Assembly (NCBI RefSeq): GCF_002920615.1 | Contig: NZ_PQSU01000013.1 | Coordinates: 186,001 to 250,000 of the forward strand | DNA: 64,000 nucleotides | Direction of reading: 5' to 3' | DNA from: Streptomyces sp. Ru62 | GTDB lineage: Bacteria > Actinomycetota > Actinomycetes > Streptomycetales > Streptomycetaceae | Shown: one piece after another, positions 27,767-37,184 of the stretch | How positions within the stretch are numbered: the stretch's first letter is position 1 | Layout of the letters: each line of letters starts with the position of its first letter | Program-made: the position numbers and the translations under genes | The notes under the pieces: generated by a model | The model's input: the letters and a program-made list of their open reading frames with translations, nothing else | What the model was told of the DNA's origin: nothing | Database searches by the model: none

Positions 27767-29551
27767 CTATCCTGCCCGGTCGTCCCCGTAGAGGATCAAC
27801 GCGGTGTTCACGAGGCCGACGTGGCTGAACGCCTGCGGGAAGTTGCCGAGCTGGCAGCCGTCCACGGGGTCGTACTCCTCGGCCAGCAGGCCCACGTCGT
27901 TGCACAGCCCCACCAGCCGGTCGAACAACTCCCGGGCGTCCTTCGTCCGGCCGGTCAGGTGCAGCGCGTCGGCCAGCCAGAACGAACAGGCCAGGAAGGC
28001 GCCCTCGCCGCTCGGCAGTCCGTCGATCACCGAGTCCTCGGTGTCGTAGCGGCGCAGGAAGCCGTCGTGGCCGAGGTCGTCGCGGATCGCGTCGACCGTG
28101 CCGACCACCCGCGGGTCGTCCGGCGGCAGGAACCCGACGCGCGGGATGAGCAGCAGGGAGGCGTCGAGTTCCCGGGAGCCGTAGTACTGGGTGAACGTGT
28201 TGCGCTCCCGGTCGAAGCCCTTCTCGCAGACCTCCCGGTGCACCTCGTCGCGCAGTCTGCGCCAGCCCTCCAGGTCGCCCCGCAACTTCGGGTGCCGCTC
28301 CAGGGTCTTGACGGCCCGGTCGGCGGCCACCCACACCATCACCTTGGAGTGCACGAACTGGCGCCGGCCGCCGCGCACCTCCCACAGGCCCTCGTCCGGC
28401 TGCCGCCACGCCGACTCCAGGAACGTCATCAGCGAGCGTTGCATGGCCCACATGTGCGGTTTCGTGGGCAGGCCCGAGGAACGGGCCAGCGACAGCGAGT
28501 CCATCACCTCGCCGTACACGTCGAGCTGGAGCTGGTCGACGGCGCCGTTGCCGACGCGTACGGGGGAGGAGCCGGCGAAGCCGGGCAGCCAGGGAAGCTC
28601 GATCTCCCGCAGCCGCCGCTCGCCCGCGACGCCGTACATGATCTGGAGGTCGGCAGGGTTGCCGGCGACCGCGCGCAGCAGCCAGTCGCGCCACGCCTCG
28701 GCCTCCTCCTGGAACCCGGCCGAGAGCAGCGCGCCGAGCGTGAGGGTGGAGTCGCGCAGCCAGCAGTAGCGGTAGTCCCAGTTGCGCACGCCGCCCGGCT
28801 GTTCGGGCAGCGAGGTGGTCGCCGCCGCGACGATCCCGCCGGTCGGGGCGTAGGTGAGGGCCTTGAGGGTGATGAGGGAGCGGACGACCGCGTCCCGGTA
28901 CGGGCCGTCGTACCGGCACCGGCGGGCCCAGCGCCGCCAGTCGGTGACGCTGCTCTCCAGCGCCTCGTACGGGTCGGTGAGCGGCGGACGTCTCTCGTGC
29001 GAGGGGTGCCAGGTGAGCACGAACGCGACCCGCTCGCCCTCCGCGACGGTGAACTCCGCGTGGGTGCCGTAGTCCTCGCCCCAGGTGCGCACGGCCGGCT
29101 CGGCGCGCAGCCAGACGGAGTCCGGTCCGGCGATGGCCACCCGGTGGCCGTCCGAGCGACGCACCCACGGCATGACCGAGCCGTAGTCGAAGCGCAGGCG
29201 CAGGGTGCTGCGGACGGTGACCCGGCCGCTGACACCCTCCACGATCCGTACGACGTCGGGGGCGCGGTCCCGCTGCGGCATCAGGTCGGTGACGCGCACC
29301 ACGCCGTCGGCGGTCTCCCACTCGGTGTCGAGCACCAGGGTGTCGGTCCGGTAGGCGCGGCGAGTGCAGACGTCCGCCCCCTTCGGCGCGATCCGCCAGT
29401 GGCCGTTGTCCTCGTCGCCCAGCAGCCGGGCGAAGCAGGAACCGGAGTCGAAGCGCGGCAGGCACAGCCAGTCGATCGAGCCGTCCCTGCCGACCAGGGC
29501 CGCGGTCTGCTCGTCGCCGATGAGGGCGTAGTCCTCGATGCGCGCGTTCAC
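27767..29551 (-). CDS. GH15 glucoamylase/trehalase-like glycoside hydrolase
   Basis: 594 aa, no signal peptide. An N-terminal beta-sandwich (IEDYALIGDEQTAALVG, DGSIDWLCLPRFDSGSCFA) precedes an (alpha/alpha)6 barrel with NWDYRYCWLRDSTLTL and the C-terminal catalytic-region LLAEEYDPVDGCQLGNFPQA. This architecture is that of cytoplasmic actinobacterial GH15 proteins, some of which are trehalases (mycobacterial homologues). GTG start at 29551. Trehalose or oligosaccharide hydrolysis is inferred. Confidence 0.88.
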   Translation of the reverse strand: MNARIEDYALIGDEQTAALVGRDGSIDWLCLPRFDSGSCFARLLGDEDNGHWRIAPKGADVCTRRAYRTDTLVLDTEWETADGVVRVTDLMPQRDRAPDVVRIVEGVSGRVTVRSTLRLRFDYGSVMPWVRRSDGHRVAIAGPDSVWLRAEPAVRTWGEDYGTHAEFTVAEGERVAFVLTWHPSHERRPPLTDPYEALESSVTDWRRWARRCRYDGPYRDAVVRSLITLKALTYAPTGGIVAAATTSLPEQPGGVRNWDYRYCWLRDSTLTLGALLSAGFQEEAEAWRDWLLRAVAGNPADLQIMYGVAGERRLREIELPWLPGFAGSSPVRVGNGAVDQLQLDVYGEVMDSLSLARSSGLPTKPHMWAMQRSLMTFLESAWRQPDEGLWEVRGGRRQFVHSKVMVWVAADRAVKTLERHPKLRGDLEGWRRLRDEVHREVCEKGFDRERNTFTQYYGSRELDASLLLIPRVGFLPPDDPRVVGTVDAIRDDLGHDGFLRRYDTEDSVIDGLPSGEGAFLACSFWLADALHLTGRTKDARELFDRLVGLCNDVGLLAEEYDPVDGCQLGNFPQAFSHVGLVNTALILYGDDRAG

Positions 29552-29704
29552 GGGATGCGGTTTCCCGGCGGACCAGGGGGCCAATCAGGTGGTGTGCGCC
29601 GGGGGAGTGACGATTCCGCGCCGAGGCCGGTGGACGGCAGGGGGACCGTGACCGGTCGGCCGGGGCTGCTTGCTCGTCTCGTGGTGGTGTGGCGTGGGGG
29701 TGGT

Positions 29705-29958
29705 GCTTGCTCGCGTCGCGGCGGTTCGCCGGGAGCGCTGCCCGCTCGCTCCTTGGCGGTTTGCCGGGGGTGCTGCCCGCTCGCTCCGTGGCAGTTTGCC
29801 AGGGGGCCCGCTCGCATCGCAGCGGTTGCCGGGGCACTGCTCGCTCACTCGGTGGCGGAGCCGGCATCGGCTGCCCGCTCACTCCATGGCGGAGCCGGCC
29901 ACGCTGCCCGGTCGCTCGGTGGCGGAGCCGGCACGCTGCCCGCTCACACCGTGGCCGG
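29705..29958. repeat. Degenerate 32-35-bp tandem array at the 3' end of the SURF1 gene
   Basis: About eight units resembling GCTGCCCGCTCGCTCC plus GGCGG(TTT/AGCC)GCCGG start near 29705, 29737, 29772, 29803, 29836, 29870, 29903 and 29935. The first intact units are 35 bp, later ones 33 and 32 bp. The last unit runs through the SURF1 stop codon (29944-29946) into its final codons. The rest of the 392-nt gap 29552-29943 holds no recognisable gene. Confidence 0.75.
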
Positions 29959-30741
29959 TTCGCTCTCCTCCGGCTGCTGTTGCGCCGCGGCCTCCTCCCG
30001 GTCGCGGATCTCCCGCCGGACCAGGAACCACCAGCCGACCGGAACGCCCGCCGCGAACAGCCACCACTGGATCATGTACGCGTAGTTCAGTGGAGCGTCC
30101 TCGCTGCCCGGGTTGGAGATCTGCTCCGGAGAGCCGCCCTTGGGCTCGGGCGCGGTCTGCTGGATGTAGCCGCCGAGCACGGGCGCGCCGAGCCGCCGGG
30201 CCTCCTCCGCGCTGTTGATCAGCATGATCTGCCGGTCGGGAAGACCTTCGACGTTCTTGATGCCGCTCGCCGAGGTCGTCTCGTCGGCCATCAGCCGCCC
30301 GGTGACGGTGGTGCGGCCGGCCGGCGGGGCGGGGATCTCGGGGAAGGCGGTCTGCGCGCCGTTCGCGGGGATCCAGCCGCGGTTGACGAGCAGCACCTTG
30401 CCGTCGTCGAGGACGAACGGGGTGAGGACGTGGAAGCCGACCTCGCCGTCGGAGTTCGTCCGGCGCCGGACCACGACCTCCTTCGCGGTCTCGAAGGTGC
30501 CGGTCGCGGTGACCGTGCGGTACTTGTCGGCGCGGGTCACGGCGTGTCCGGGGGAGGTCAGCCGCTCGACCGGGACCGGCTCGGCGTGCAGCGCGGCGGA
30601 GACCAGGTCGTTGCGGGCGGTGCGCTCCTCGTAGCGGTGCTGCTGCCAGAAGCCCAGCCTTATCATCGTCGGGATCAGCGCGATCGCGACGAGGGTGAGG
30701 ATCACCCACTGGCGGGACAACAGGAAGCGGTAGCGGTGCAC
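29944..30741 (-). CDS. SURF1 family cytochrome oxidase assembly protein
   Basis: 265 aa from GTG at 30741; an ATG at 30774 would add 11 residues. Two transmembrane helices, one near the N terminus (LSRQWVILTLVAIALIPTMI) and one near the C terminus (YMIQWWLFAAGVPVGWWFL). Between them is the SURF1 domain with RLGFWQQHRYEER, VLLVNRGWIPA and NYAYMIQWW. The role is in maturation of the aa3-type terminal oxidase (heme a). It ends in a Glu/Gln-rich tail beside the tandem array. Confidence 0.9.
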   Translation of the reverse strand: MHRYRFLLSRQWVILTLVAIALIPTMIRLGFWQQHRYEERTARNDLVSAALHAEPVPVERLTSPGHAVTRADKYRTVTATGTFETAKEVVVRRRTNSDGEVGFHVLTPFVLDDGKVLLVNRGWIPANGAQTAFPEIPAPPAGRTTVTGRLMADETTSASGIKNVEGLPDRQIMLINSAEEARRLGAPVLGGYIQQTAPEPKGGSPEQISNPGSEDAPLNYAYMIQWWLFAAGVPVGWWFLVRREIRDREEAAAQQQPEESEPATV

Positions 30742-30790
30742 CCCACGACGGTACCTCCGGGCCGTGGGGCGCATTCAGGCGGGTACCGGG

Positions 30791-31024
30791 TCAGACCCGG
30801 TCGACGATGCCGGTCCTCCCCTCCTGGCGGGCGCAGTGCGCGCCGCAGTACCAGTGGCCCTCCACCTCCACGCCCTGGCCGATGATCTGCACCCGGCAGT
30901 GCTCGCAGATCGGGGCCATGCGGTGGATCGCACAGGAGAAGCAGTCGAAGACGTGCACCGCGCCCTGCGCGTGCACCTCGAAGGTCATTCCGTAGTCATT
31001 GCCGCACACTTCGCATGTCGCCAT
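30791..31024 (-). CDS. Small Cys-rich probable zinc-binding protein
   Basis: 77 aa. Start chosen at ATG 31024 (MATCEVCGND); the open frame runs 21 codons further. Cysteine pairs CEVC, CFSC, CEHC and CGAHC plus two His (AIHRMAP, EGHWYC) look like two treble-clef or zinc-ribbon sites. Streptomyces homologues carry vague labels (metallothionein-like or ATP/GTP-binding). It lies 50 nt upstream of SURF1 in the same orientation. Function unknown. Confidence 0.78.
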   Translation of the reverse strand: MATCEVCGNDYGMTFEVHAQGAVHVFDCFSCAIHRMAPICEHCRVQIIGQGVEVEGHWYCGAHCARQEGRTGIVDRV

Positions 31025-31123
31025 GCGCCACAGGGTGAGCCGTCGCCGATCCCCCCGCGAGCGGGCGCCGGGTGAGTCGTTGGGCAATCACCCGATCGTA
31101 CGACGACAGGACACGCGGTGCGT

Positions 31124-32107
31124 TCACTCGTCGGCGGGCTCGACATCCCCCAGCAGCTGCCCGAACGCGGCCTCGTCCACGATCGGCGTGCCGTACTGCC
31201 GGGCCTTCACCGTCTTGGACGTGCCCGAGTCGGGATCGTTGGTCACCAGCAGGCTGGTCAGCCGGGAGATGCTGGTGGCGACGTGCAGCCCGGCCTCCAC
31301 GGCCCGGTCCTCCAGCAGCTCGCGCTCGGTCGAGGTGTCGCCGGAGAAGGCCACCCGCATGCCCTGTTTGAGGCGTTTGCCGTCTTCGTAGCGCCCTGGG
31401 TTGGGATAGGGGCATGCGGGTCTTTTGCGGGACGGGCGCCAACCGCCGGCTCGGTAGCCGCCGTAGCCCCCCGACGCCTGCCGGGGCACGGGCCGGTCCG
31501 ACCACTCCGTCAGCGGCCGGCACTCCAGCAGCGGCAGCCGTACGCCGCCCGCCGCCGCGGCCCGCAGGCTGGGCCGGAACGCCTCCGCCAGCACGCGCGC
31601 GTCGTCCAGCGCGTGGTGCGCCCGCTGCTGCACGACCCCGAAGTGCGCCGCCAGCGACTCCAGCTTGTGGTTGGGCAGCGGCAGCCCCAGCTCCTTCGAC
31701 AGCGCGATGGTGCACAGCCGCTGCCGCACCGGGGCCTCGCGCCGCACGCGCGCGTACTCCCGCGCGATCATCTGCCAGTCGAAGACGGCGTTGTGCGCGA
31801 CGAGCACCCGGCCCTCCAGCCGGGCGGCGAACTCCTCGGCGATGTCCGCGAACAGCGGCGCGCCGGCCAGCGTCTCGCTCGTCAGACCGTGTATCCAGAC
31901 GGGGCCCGGGTCCCGCTCCGGATTGACCAGCGTGTACCAGTGGTCCTCGACCTCACCGCGCGCGTCCAGCCGGTAGACGGCCGCGGAGATGATCCGGTCG
32001 TCCCGGGCCAGGCCGGTGGTCTCCACGTCAACGACCGCGTATCCCTGGGGATACGCGGCCGGCCACTGGGTGGGGGAGGACACTGCGGTCGCACGGTCTT
32101 CGAGCAT
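31124..32107 (-). CDS. DEDDh 3'-5' exonuclease (DnaQ-like) with C-terminal BRCT domain
   Basis: 327 aa. The Exo I motif VVDVETTG, Exo II HNAVFDWQ and Exo III HHALDDARV give the four acidic residues and the histidine of the epsilon/DnaQ superfamily. After a Gly/Arg/Pro-rich linker, residues about 248-320 form a BRCT domain (MRVAFSGDTSTERELLEDRA, SLLVTNDPDSGTSKTVKARQ). It probably proofreads or trims DNA in repair. ATG start at 32107. Confidence 0.9.
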   Translation of the reverse strand: MLEDRATAVSSPTQWPAAYPQGYAVVDVETTGLARDDRIISAAVYRLDARGEVEDHWYTLVNPERDPGPVWIHGLTSETLAGAPLFADIAEEFAARLEGRVLVAHNAVFDWQMIAREYARVRREAPVRQRLCTIALSKELGLPLPNHKLESLAAHFGVVQQRAHHALDDARVLAEAFRPSLRAAAAGGVRLPLLECRPLTEWSDRPVPRQASGGYGGYRAGGWRPSRKRPACPYPNPGRYEDGKRLKQGMRVAFSGDTSTERELLEDRAVEAGLHVATSISRLTSLLVTNDPDSGTSKTVKARQYGTPIVDEAAFGQLLGDVEPADE

Positions 32108-32241
32108 GGTCACTGAGGATACGGGCCACGACTGACAGCGCGGTCCGTCAGGTCCCGTTCGCAGGACCCCGGCTCGCCCTCCTGCTCGGCCACCGCACAC
32201 CCATGCGCCGGGCGTCGGCGAGTTCGGCGCTGTTCCGGCGC

Positions 32242-34848
32242 TCAGCCCAGCGCCGCCACCAGGTCCCCGGCGGTCAGCGGCGCGAGCCCGCAGCCGTCGG
32301 CCGGGCCGGGCAGCAGCCGGTACACCTCCCCGGTCGCACCCTCGGGCGCCACCCCGCCGTGCACCAGGGCCAGCAACACGCGCTTCGTCGCCGCCGCTTC
32401 GGCCGCACGGGCGTCGGCGTCCGCGGGGTCCCCCACGGGCTCCCGCCGCTCCGGCGGCTCAAGAGCCCGTATCCGCGCGGCGAACGCGCTGTCCCCCTCC
32501 CCGTCCCGGCGCCGGTGGTGCCACAACTCGTCGACGGTGCCGGCGGCGGGCGCGCGGCGGACGACCAGCACCTCGTCGCTCCGCGCCGCCGCGTGCCACA
32601 CCGCGAGGTCCCACAACGTCGTACGGCCGTGCGCGAAGTACCGGAACAGGTCCCGGGCGACCCGGCCCAGGTCCTCCCGGTGCCGGGCCACGTCGTGACA
32701 ACCCTCGGCCGACGGCAGATGCAGGTCCGTCCACAGGAACGTGCGCCTGCGCAGGTCCACCAGCATCGGCACATGGATGCGCGAGTCGCCCTCCAGGTCG
32801 TAGCGTTGTCGTACCGCGCGCGGGTGGTATCCGGCGCCGCGCGCCTCCTCCTCCGCCGACGGCAGTGCCATGAAACCGGCGAAGGCGTCGAGCAGTTCCT
32901 CGAACGGGATGTCGTTGAAGCTGAAGACGACCGGCACCGCGTACCGCACGCCCCGCCCGTCGAGCGCGCGGAGGTCCAGGTCGACGTACTCGGTGGCGCC
33001 GTCCGGAGCCGGAGCCGACGTCAGATCGCCGGAGTGGACGGCCCACCGGTGGCCGTACACGAGGTTCGTGTAGTCGCACAGACCGGCGAACTCCCAGTCC
33101 TCGTCGTACAGCGCCACCGACAGGTCCAGGTCCACCCGGATCTTCTCGGGCTCCGTCCAGTGCAGGAACAGGCGCAGCACCTCACCGGCGGGCAGCGGCT
33201 GGGTGCTGCCGCGCGGTACCGACACCAGGGCCTTGGCGGCGACCCGCTCGGCGGACGGCACCGCGAGCCCCGCGAGCCCCGAGTCCAGCACCGCGAGGTC
33301 GAACCGGGACCCGCCGGCCAGGCGGCGCAGCGCCTCCGCCTCCAGCAGCGCGCACACGCGTGTGGTGACCGCCTCGGCGAGCGGCGCGCGCCTGTCGTCG
33401 GCCGTGTACGCGTGCGTGACCTGCCCGCGCGGGAAGAACACCCGCCGCTCGCCCGGCAGATGACGGACGCGCACCCGGCCGAGCGCGGCCAGCAGCGGGC
33501 CGGGACCGGCCCCGGGCAGTGCCCGCCGCAGCACCTCGGCGAACTCCTCGGGAAGTACGTCGAGTTCGCGCAGCCGCAGCAGATGGTCCAGTCGGCGCAG
33601 CAGTTCGCCCGGCCGCTGTGCCAGGAGGGCGAGCGCGGCGCCGCTGTCCCGCTCGGCCAGCGCCTGTTCCACACGCGCGCGCCAGGTGGCCGCCCGGATC
33701 CGGCCGTCCACGGCCAGGACGGCCTCCGGGTGGGCGGCGGCCGTGCGCAGCAGGGCCTCGCCCAGGGCGCTGCCGGGCTCGACCGACGTGCCGCGCAGCA
33801 CGGCGAAGGCGAGGGCGGCCCTGGGATGGCGGGCGTGGTGCTCGAAGGGGTGCAGGGTCTCCGCGGCCCGCTTCCACGCGCCCGGGTGGCGCAGGACGTC
33901 CTCCACCAGTGAGGGCACGGCGAAGGAGTCGAGCAGGCCGAGCAGGCGGCGGCGCAGCGCGCGCGGCAGCGAGCGCAGCCGGGGCGGCGCCATGAGGTCC
34001 GCCGCGCCGCCGGACCACACGCACAGCAGGCGCAGCACGTCCGTCGCCGTCGTCAGGTGCGCGCCGAGCAGGGCGGTGGCCGCCACGCGCGTGTGCCGGT
34101 CGCGCAGCAGGGTGCCGAGAACCAGCGCCTTCGTCTCCCGGACCGGGACGTCCGCCGGGAACCAGCCGAGGTCCGCCGGCGCGTGGGCCAGCAGCACCGT
34201 GAGGTCGGCGCGGTCCTGCGCGGGCAGGGGAGTGCGCCGGGCCAGCAGTGTGCGCAGCGCGTGGACCGTGTCCGCGCGGACGTCCGTGCCGAGCGCGAGC
34301 AGCTTCAGCGGGCCGGGCGGCACGTCCCGGGGGCGGCGCGGCTCGCCCGGCACCAGGAACGGGTCGGCGGGGTCGATCCGGCGGTGGCACAGCGGGCAGC
34401 CGGTGTGGTCCGCGCCGTCCCAGCACGCGCGGCACACCAGGTGCGCGCACGGCGCCACCGGGTGCACGCTGCCCACCGTGCCGCACAGCACGCACGGTTG
34501 GGCGGGCCACTGGAGCAGCAGGGCGAAGACGCGGTCGACGTACAACCCGAACGTGTCGTCGGGCACGGAGACGGGGAAGGAGCGGAACAGCGGCATATGG
34601 GTGCGGTCCGCGCCCAGTTCGGCGTCCAGGTGCCGGATCAGCTGCCGGCCGGCGTCCGCGAGTCCGGCGGGGCCGAGCCAGGCGAGGGCCGCGCGCAGCT
34701 GTGCCGTCGGCGCGAAGCCCCGGTCGAGCAGTTCGCCCTCCAGGGCGATGAGACCCTCCGCCGTCGACGGGTCGCCCGGGCGTGGTCCGGCCTGGTCGAC
34801 GTGGACGGTACGGAGACGGCGGAGCAGCACGGACGCCAGTTCGGACAA
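32242..34848 (-). CDS. Large RING-finger protein, MXAN_6230/SCO0854-type
   Basis: 868 aa from a TTG at 34848 with GGGGGA six nt upstream. A helical N-terminal 115 residues precede a C3HC4 RING finger: C119, C122, C134, H136, C139, C142, C151, C154. Next is a long Leu/Arg-rich helical-repeat region (about 180-450) and a beta-rich C-terminal half with YDEDWEFAGLCDYTNLVYGH and SRIHVPMLVDLRRRTFLW. I recall the bacterial family being named after S. coelicolor SCO0854 and a Myxococcus protein. No ubiquitin-like, E1 or E2 gene is adjacent. Function unknown. Confidence 0.85.
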   Translation of the reverse strand: MSELASVLLRRLRTVHVDQAGPRPGDPSTAEGLIALEGELLDRGFAPTAQLRAALAWLGPAGLADAGRQLIRHLDAELGADRTHMPLFRSFPVSVPDDTFGLYVDRVFALLLQWPAQPCVLCGTVGSVHPVAPCAHLVCRACWDGADHTGCPLCHRRIDPADPFLVPGEPRRPRDVPPGPLKLLALGTDVRADTVHALRTLLARRTPLPAQDRADLTVLLAHAPADLGWFPADVPVRETKALVLGTLLRDRHTRVAATALLGAHLTTATDVLRLLCVWSGGAADLMAPPRLRSLPRALRRRLLGLLDSFAVPSLVEDVLRHPGAWKRAAETLHPFEHHARHPRAALAFAVLRGTSVEPGSALGEALLRTAAAHPEAVLAVDGRIRAATWRARVEQALAERDSGAALALLAQRPGELLRRLDHLLRLRELDVLPEEFAEVLRRALPGAGPGPLLAALGRVRVRHLPGERRVFFPRGQVTHAYTADDRRAPLAEAVTTRVCALLEAEALRRLAGGSRFDLAVLDSGLAGLAVPSAERVAAKALVSVPRGSTQPLPAGEVLRLFLHWTEPEKIRVDLDLSVALYDEDWEFAGLCDYTNLVYGHRWAVHSGDLTSAPAPDGATEYVDLDLRALDGRGVRYAVPVVFSFNDIPFEELLDAFAGFMALPSAEEEARGAGYHPRAVRQRYDLEGDSRIHVPMLVDLRRRTFLWTDLHLPSAEGCHDVARHREDLGRVARDLFRYFAHGRTTLWDLAVWHAAARSDEVLVVRRAPAAGTVDELWHHRRRDGEGDSAFAARIRALEPPERREPVGDPADADARAAEAAATKRVLLALVHGGVAPEGATGEVYRLLPGPADGCGLAPLTAGDLVAALG

Positions 34849-35104
34849 GCGGAATCCCCCGGTGCGGAAAAGAAGACGGGGCGGGGGCGGAGAGTGGGCG
34901 CGCTGTGGATTCCGAGGTGGGAAGAGAAGGAAGCACGCCGGCGGAGCCGCCCCCGCGATCAGGGACAGTAGGCGTACGGCAGTTCGGGCGCCAGCGAATT
35001 TCCGGGTGGCACCGGCGGGTACCGGCGGCAGGCGCGAGCGGCCCGTCACCCGCGCGCGGGGCGTCGGTGCGCGGGCGTGACCCCGGGATGCGATCCTCCC
35101 TGCT

Positions 35105-35815
35105 GTGACGGAACCCACCCATGACGAGCCCCACGTCGGCACGCTCGGTGCCCGGCTGAACTGGCTCCGGGCGGCCGTGCTCGGCGCGAACGACGGCATC
35201 GTGTCCACCGCGGGGCTGGTCGTCGGCGTGGCCGGCGCGACCGAGAGCCGCAGCGCCCTGCTCACCGCCGGACTGGCCGGCCTGCTCGCCGGCTCGATGT
35301 CCATGGCCGCCGGCGAGTACGTCTCCGTCTCCACCCAGCGCGACTCCGAGATGGCCGCACTGGCCGTGGAGAAACGGGAACTGCGCGAGCAGCCGGAGGC
35401 CGAACTGCGGGAGCTGACCGAGCTGCTGGAGCAGCGCGGCCTGTCCCGCGAGGTGGCCCGGGAGGCCGCCGAACAGCTCACCGCGCGGGACGCGCTGAGG
35501 GCCCACGCGCGCGTGGAGCTGGGCATCGACCCGGACGAGCTCACCAACCCCTGGCACGCGGCCTGGGCGAGCTTCCTGTCGTTCACCGTGGGCGCGCTGC
35601 TGCCCCTGCTGGCCATCGTCCTGCCCCCGGCCGGCCGGCGGCTCGCCGTCACCGTCGTCTCGGTCCTGGCCGCCCTGACCCTGACCGGATGGAGCAGCGC
35701 CCGCCTCGGAGCGGCGGCCCCGAAACGCGCGGTCCTGCGCAACGTGGCGGGCGGCGCCCTGGCGATGGCGGTGACGTACGTGGCGGGGAGCCTGCTGGGG
35801 GCGGCGGGGGTGTGA
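35105..35815 (+). CDS. VIT1/CCC1-family transporter
   Basis: 236 aa, about five transmembrane segments. The signatures NDGIVSTAGLVVGVAGA (TM1), AGLLAGSMSMAAGEYVSVST (TM2) and the Glu-rich cytoplasmic metal-binding domain (EKRELREQPEAELRELTELL) identify the vacuolar-iron-transporter family. Iron or manganese export is likely. GTG start. It is divergent from the RING gene across a 256-nt gap in which I see no further gene. Confidence 0.9.
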   Translation: MTEPTHDEPHVGTLGARLNWLRAAVLGANDGIVSTAGLVVGVAGATESRSALLTAGLAGLLAGSMSMAAGEYVSVSTQRDSEMAALAVEKRELREQPEAELRELTELLEQRGLSREVAREAAEQLTARDALRAHARVELGIDPDELTNPWHAAWASFLSFTVGALLPLLAIVLPPAGRRLAVTVVSVLAALTLTGWSSARLGAAAPKRAVLRNVAGGALAMAVTYVAGSLLGAAGV

Positions 35816-35889
35816 CCGGGCGGGGGACTCCTGGCCGCGCGGACGGCGGCGGCCCCGGCGTACGGTGAAGTGGGCCCGGCACCCCGGGC

Positions 35890-35960
35890 CCCGATGACCG
35901 CACGACCCCGCACGACCCTTACGACTCCGCACGACCCTTACGATCCCGCACGACCCCGTG
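35890..35960. repeat. 19-bp tandem repeat upstream of the alcohol dehydrogenase
   Basis: GCACGACCCTTACGA(C/T)(T/C)CC recurs with 19-bp period (near 35910 and 35929), flanked by partial GCACGACCCC units on both sides. Confidence 0.7.
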
Positions 35961-35988
35961 CCACTTCACGCACCCTGTGCGAGTGCGC

Positions 35989-36007
35989 GCGGACTGTGCG
36001 AGTCCGC
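35989..36007. promoter_or_regulatory. Perfect 7-bp inverted repeat upstream of the alcohol dehydrogenase
   Basis: GCGGACT (35989-35995) and AGTCCGC (36001-36007) flank a 5-nt GTGCG spacer, 39 nt before the start codon; a short operator or leader hairpin. Confidence 0.4.
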
Positions 36008-36045
36008 AGGCCCCGGTACGACCCCGCACGAGAAGGATCCCCGCC

Positions 36046-37092
36046 ATGCGCGCCACCACCATCCACGCCCCGTTCGAGCTGCGCGTGGAGGACGTGCCCG
36101 AGCCCGTGGTGCAGTTGCCCACCGACGCCGTGGTGCGGGTGCTGCGGGCCTGCATCTGCGGCAGCGACCTGTGGGCCTACCGGGGCGAGGCGGCCCGGCA
36201 GCCGGGGCAGCGGATCGGGCACGAGTTCCTCGGCGTCGTGGAGGAGACCGGCTCCGAGGTGAGCACCGTCCGGCGCGGTGACCTGGTGGTCGCGCCCTTC
36301 ATGTGGTCCGACGGCGTCTGCGACTACTGCCGCGAGGGCCTGACGACGTCCTGCGAGCACGGCGGCTTCTGGGGTTCGGTCGGCTACGACGGCGGCCAGG
36401 GCGAGGCCGTCCGCGTGCCGTTCGCCGACGGCACCCTCGTCCAGCTCCCCAAGGACGCGGCCTCCGACGACCACCTGCTGTCGGGGCTGCTGACCCTCTC
36501 CGACGTCCTCGGCACCGGCCACCACGCGGCCCTCGGCGCGGGTGCCCGGCCCGGCGCCACGGTCGCCGTCGTCGGGGACGGCGCGGTCGGCCTGTGCGCC
36601 GTCCTGGCCGCCAAGCGGCTCGGCGCCGAGCGGATCATCGCGCTCGGCCGGCACGAGGTGCGCACCGACATCGCGCGCCGGTTCGGCGCCACCGACGTCG
36701 TCGCCGAACGCGGGGACGCGGCCGTCGAGGCCGTCCGCGAGCTGACCCGCGGGCAGGGCGCGCACGCCGTCGTGGAGGCGGTCGGCACCGAGCAGTCCAT
36801 GCGGACGGCCGTCAACATCACCCGCGACGGCGGCGCCATCGGCTTCGTCGGCGTGCCCCACGGCAGCGGCACCGGCCTGGACCTCGGCGTGATGTTCGAC
36901 CGGAACCTCGCCCTGCGCGGCGGTGTCGCGCCGGTCCGCGCCTACATCCCCGACCTGCTGCCGGACGTGCTCGACGGCACGATCGACCCCTCGCCGGTGT
37001 TCGACATGACCGTCGGTATCGAGGACGTGCCCGCCGGCTACAAGGCCATGGACGAACGCACCGCGCTCAAGGTGCTGGTGACCAACGGCTGA
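36046..37092 (+). CDS. Zinc-dependent alcohol dehydrogenase family (MDR) protein
   Basis: 348 aa. Catalytic-zinc ligands are in CICGSDLW and GHEFLGVVEE. A structural-zinc-like Cys cluster reads CDYCREGLTTSCEHG, with three rather than four clear Cys. The Rossmann motif VVGDGAVGLCAVLAAKRLG binds NAD(P). ATG start with AGAAGG eight nt upstream. The substrate is unknown. Confidence 0.88.
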   Translation: MRATTIHAPFELRVEDVPEPVVQLPTDAVVRVLRACICGSDLWAYRGEAARQPGQRIGHEFLGVVEETGSEVSTVRRGDLVVAPFMWSDGVCDYCREGLTTSCEHGGFWGSVGYDGGQGEAVRVPFADGTLVQLPKDAASDDHLLSGLLTLSDVLGTGHHAALGAGARPGATVAVVGDGAVGLCAVLAAKRLGAERIIALGRHEVRTDIARRFGATDVVAERGDAAVEAVRELTRGQGAHAVVEAVGTEQSMRTAVNITRDGGAIGFVGVPHGSGTGLDLGVMFDRNLALRGGVAPVRAYIPDLLPDVLDGTIDPSPVFDMTVGIEDVPAGYKAMDERTALKVLVTNG

Positions 37093-37184
37093 ACCGGCGC
37101 CGGATCAGGGCTGACCGGATTCGGCGCCCGATCAACGCTGGACCGACTCCGTCAACCATCGACACCGTCAACTGGATCAACCCG

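Noticed and set aside
29552..29943. Possible CRISPR array or coding region near SURF1
   Set aside because: Units are degenerate and contiguous with no constant repeat/variable spacer pattern, and the period changes from 35 to 32, which breaks any reading frame.
32242..34848. Bacterial ubiquitin-like or anti-phage conjugation system around the RING protein
   Set aside because: Neighbours are an exonuclease and a metal transporter; no E1, E2, JAB peptidase or ubiquitin-like gene is within reach.
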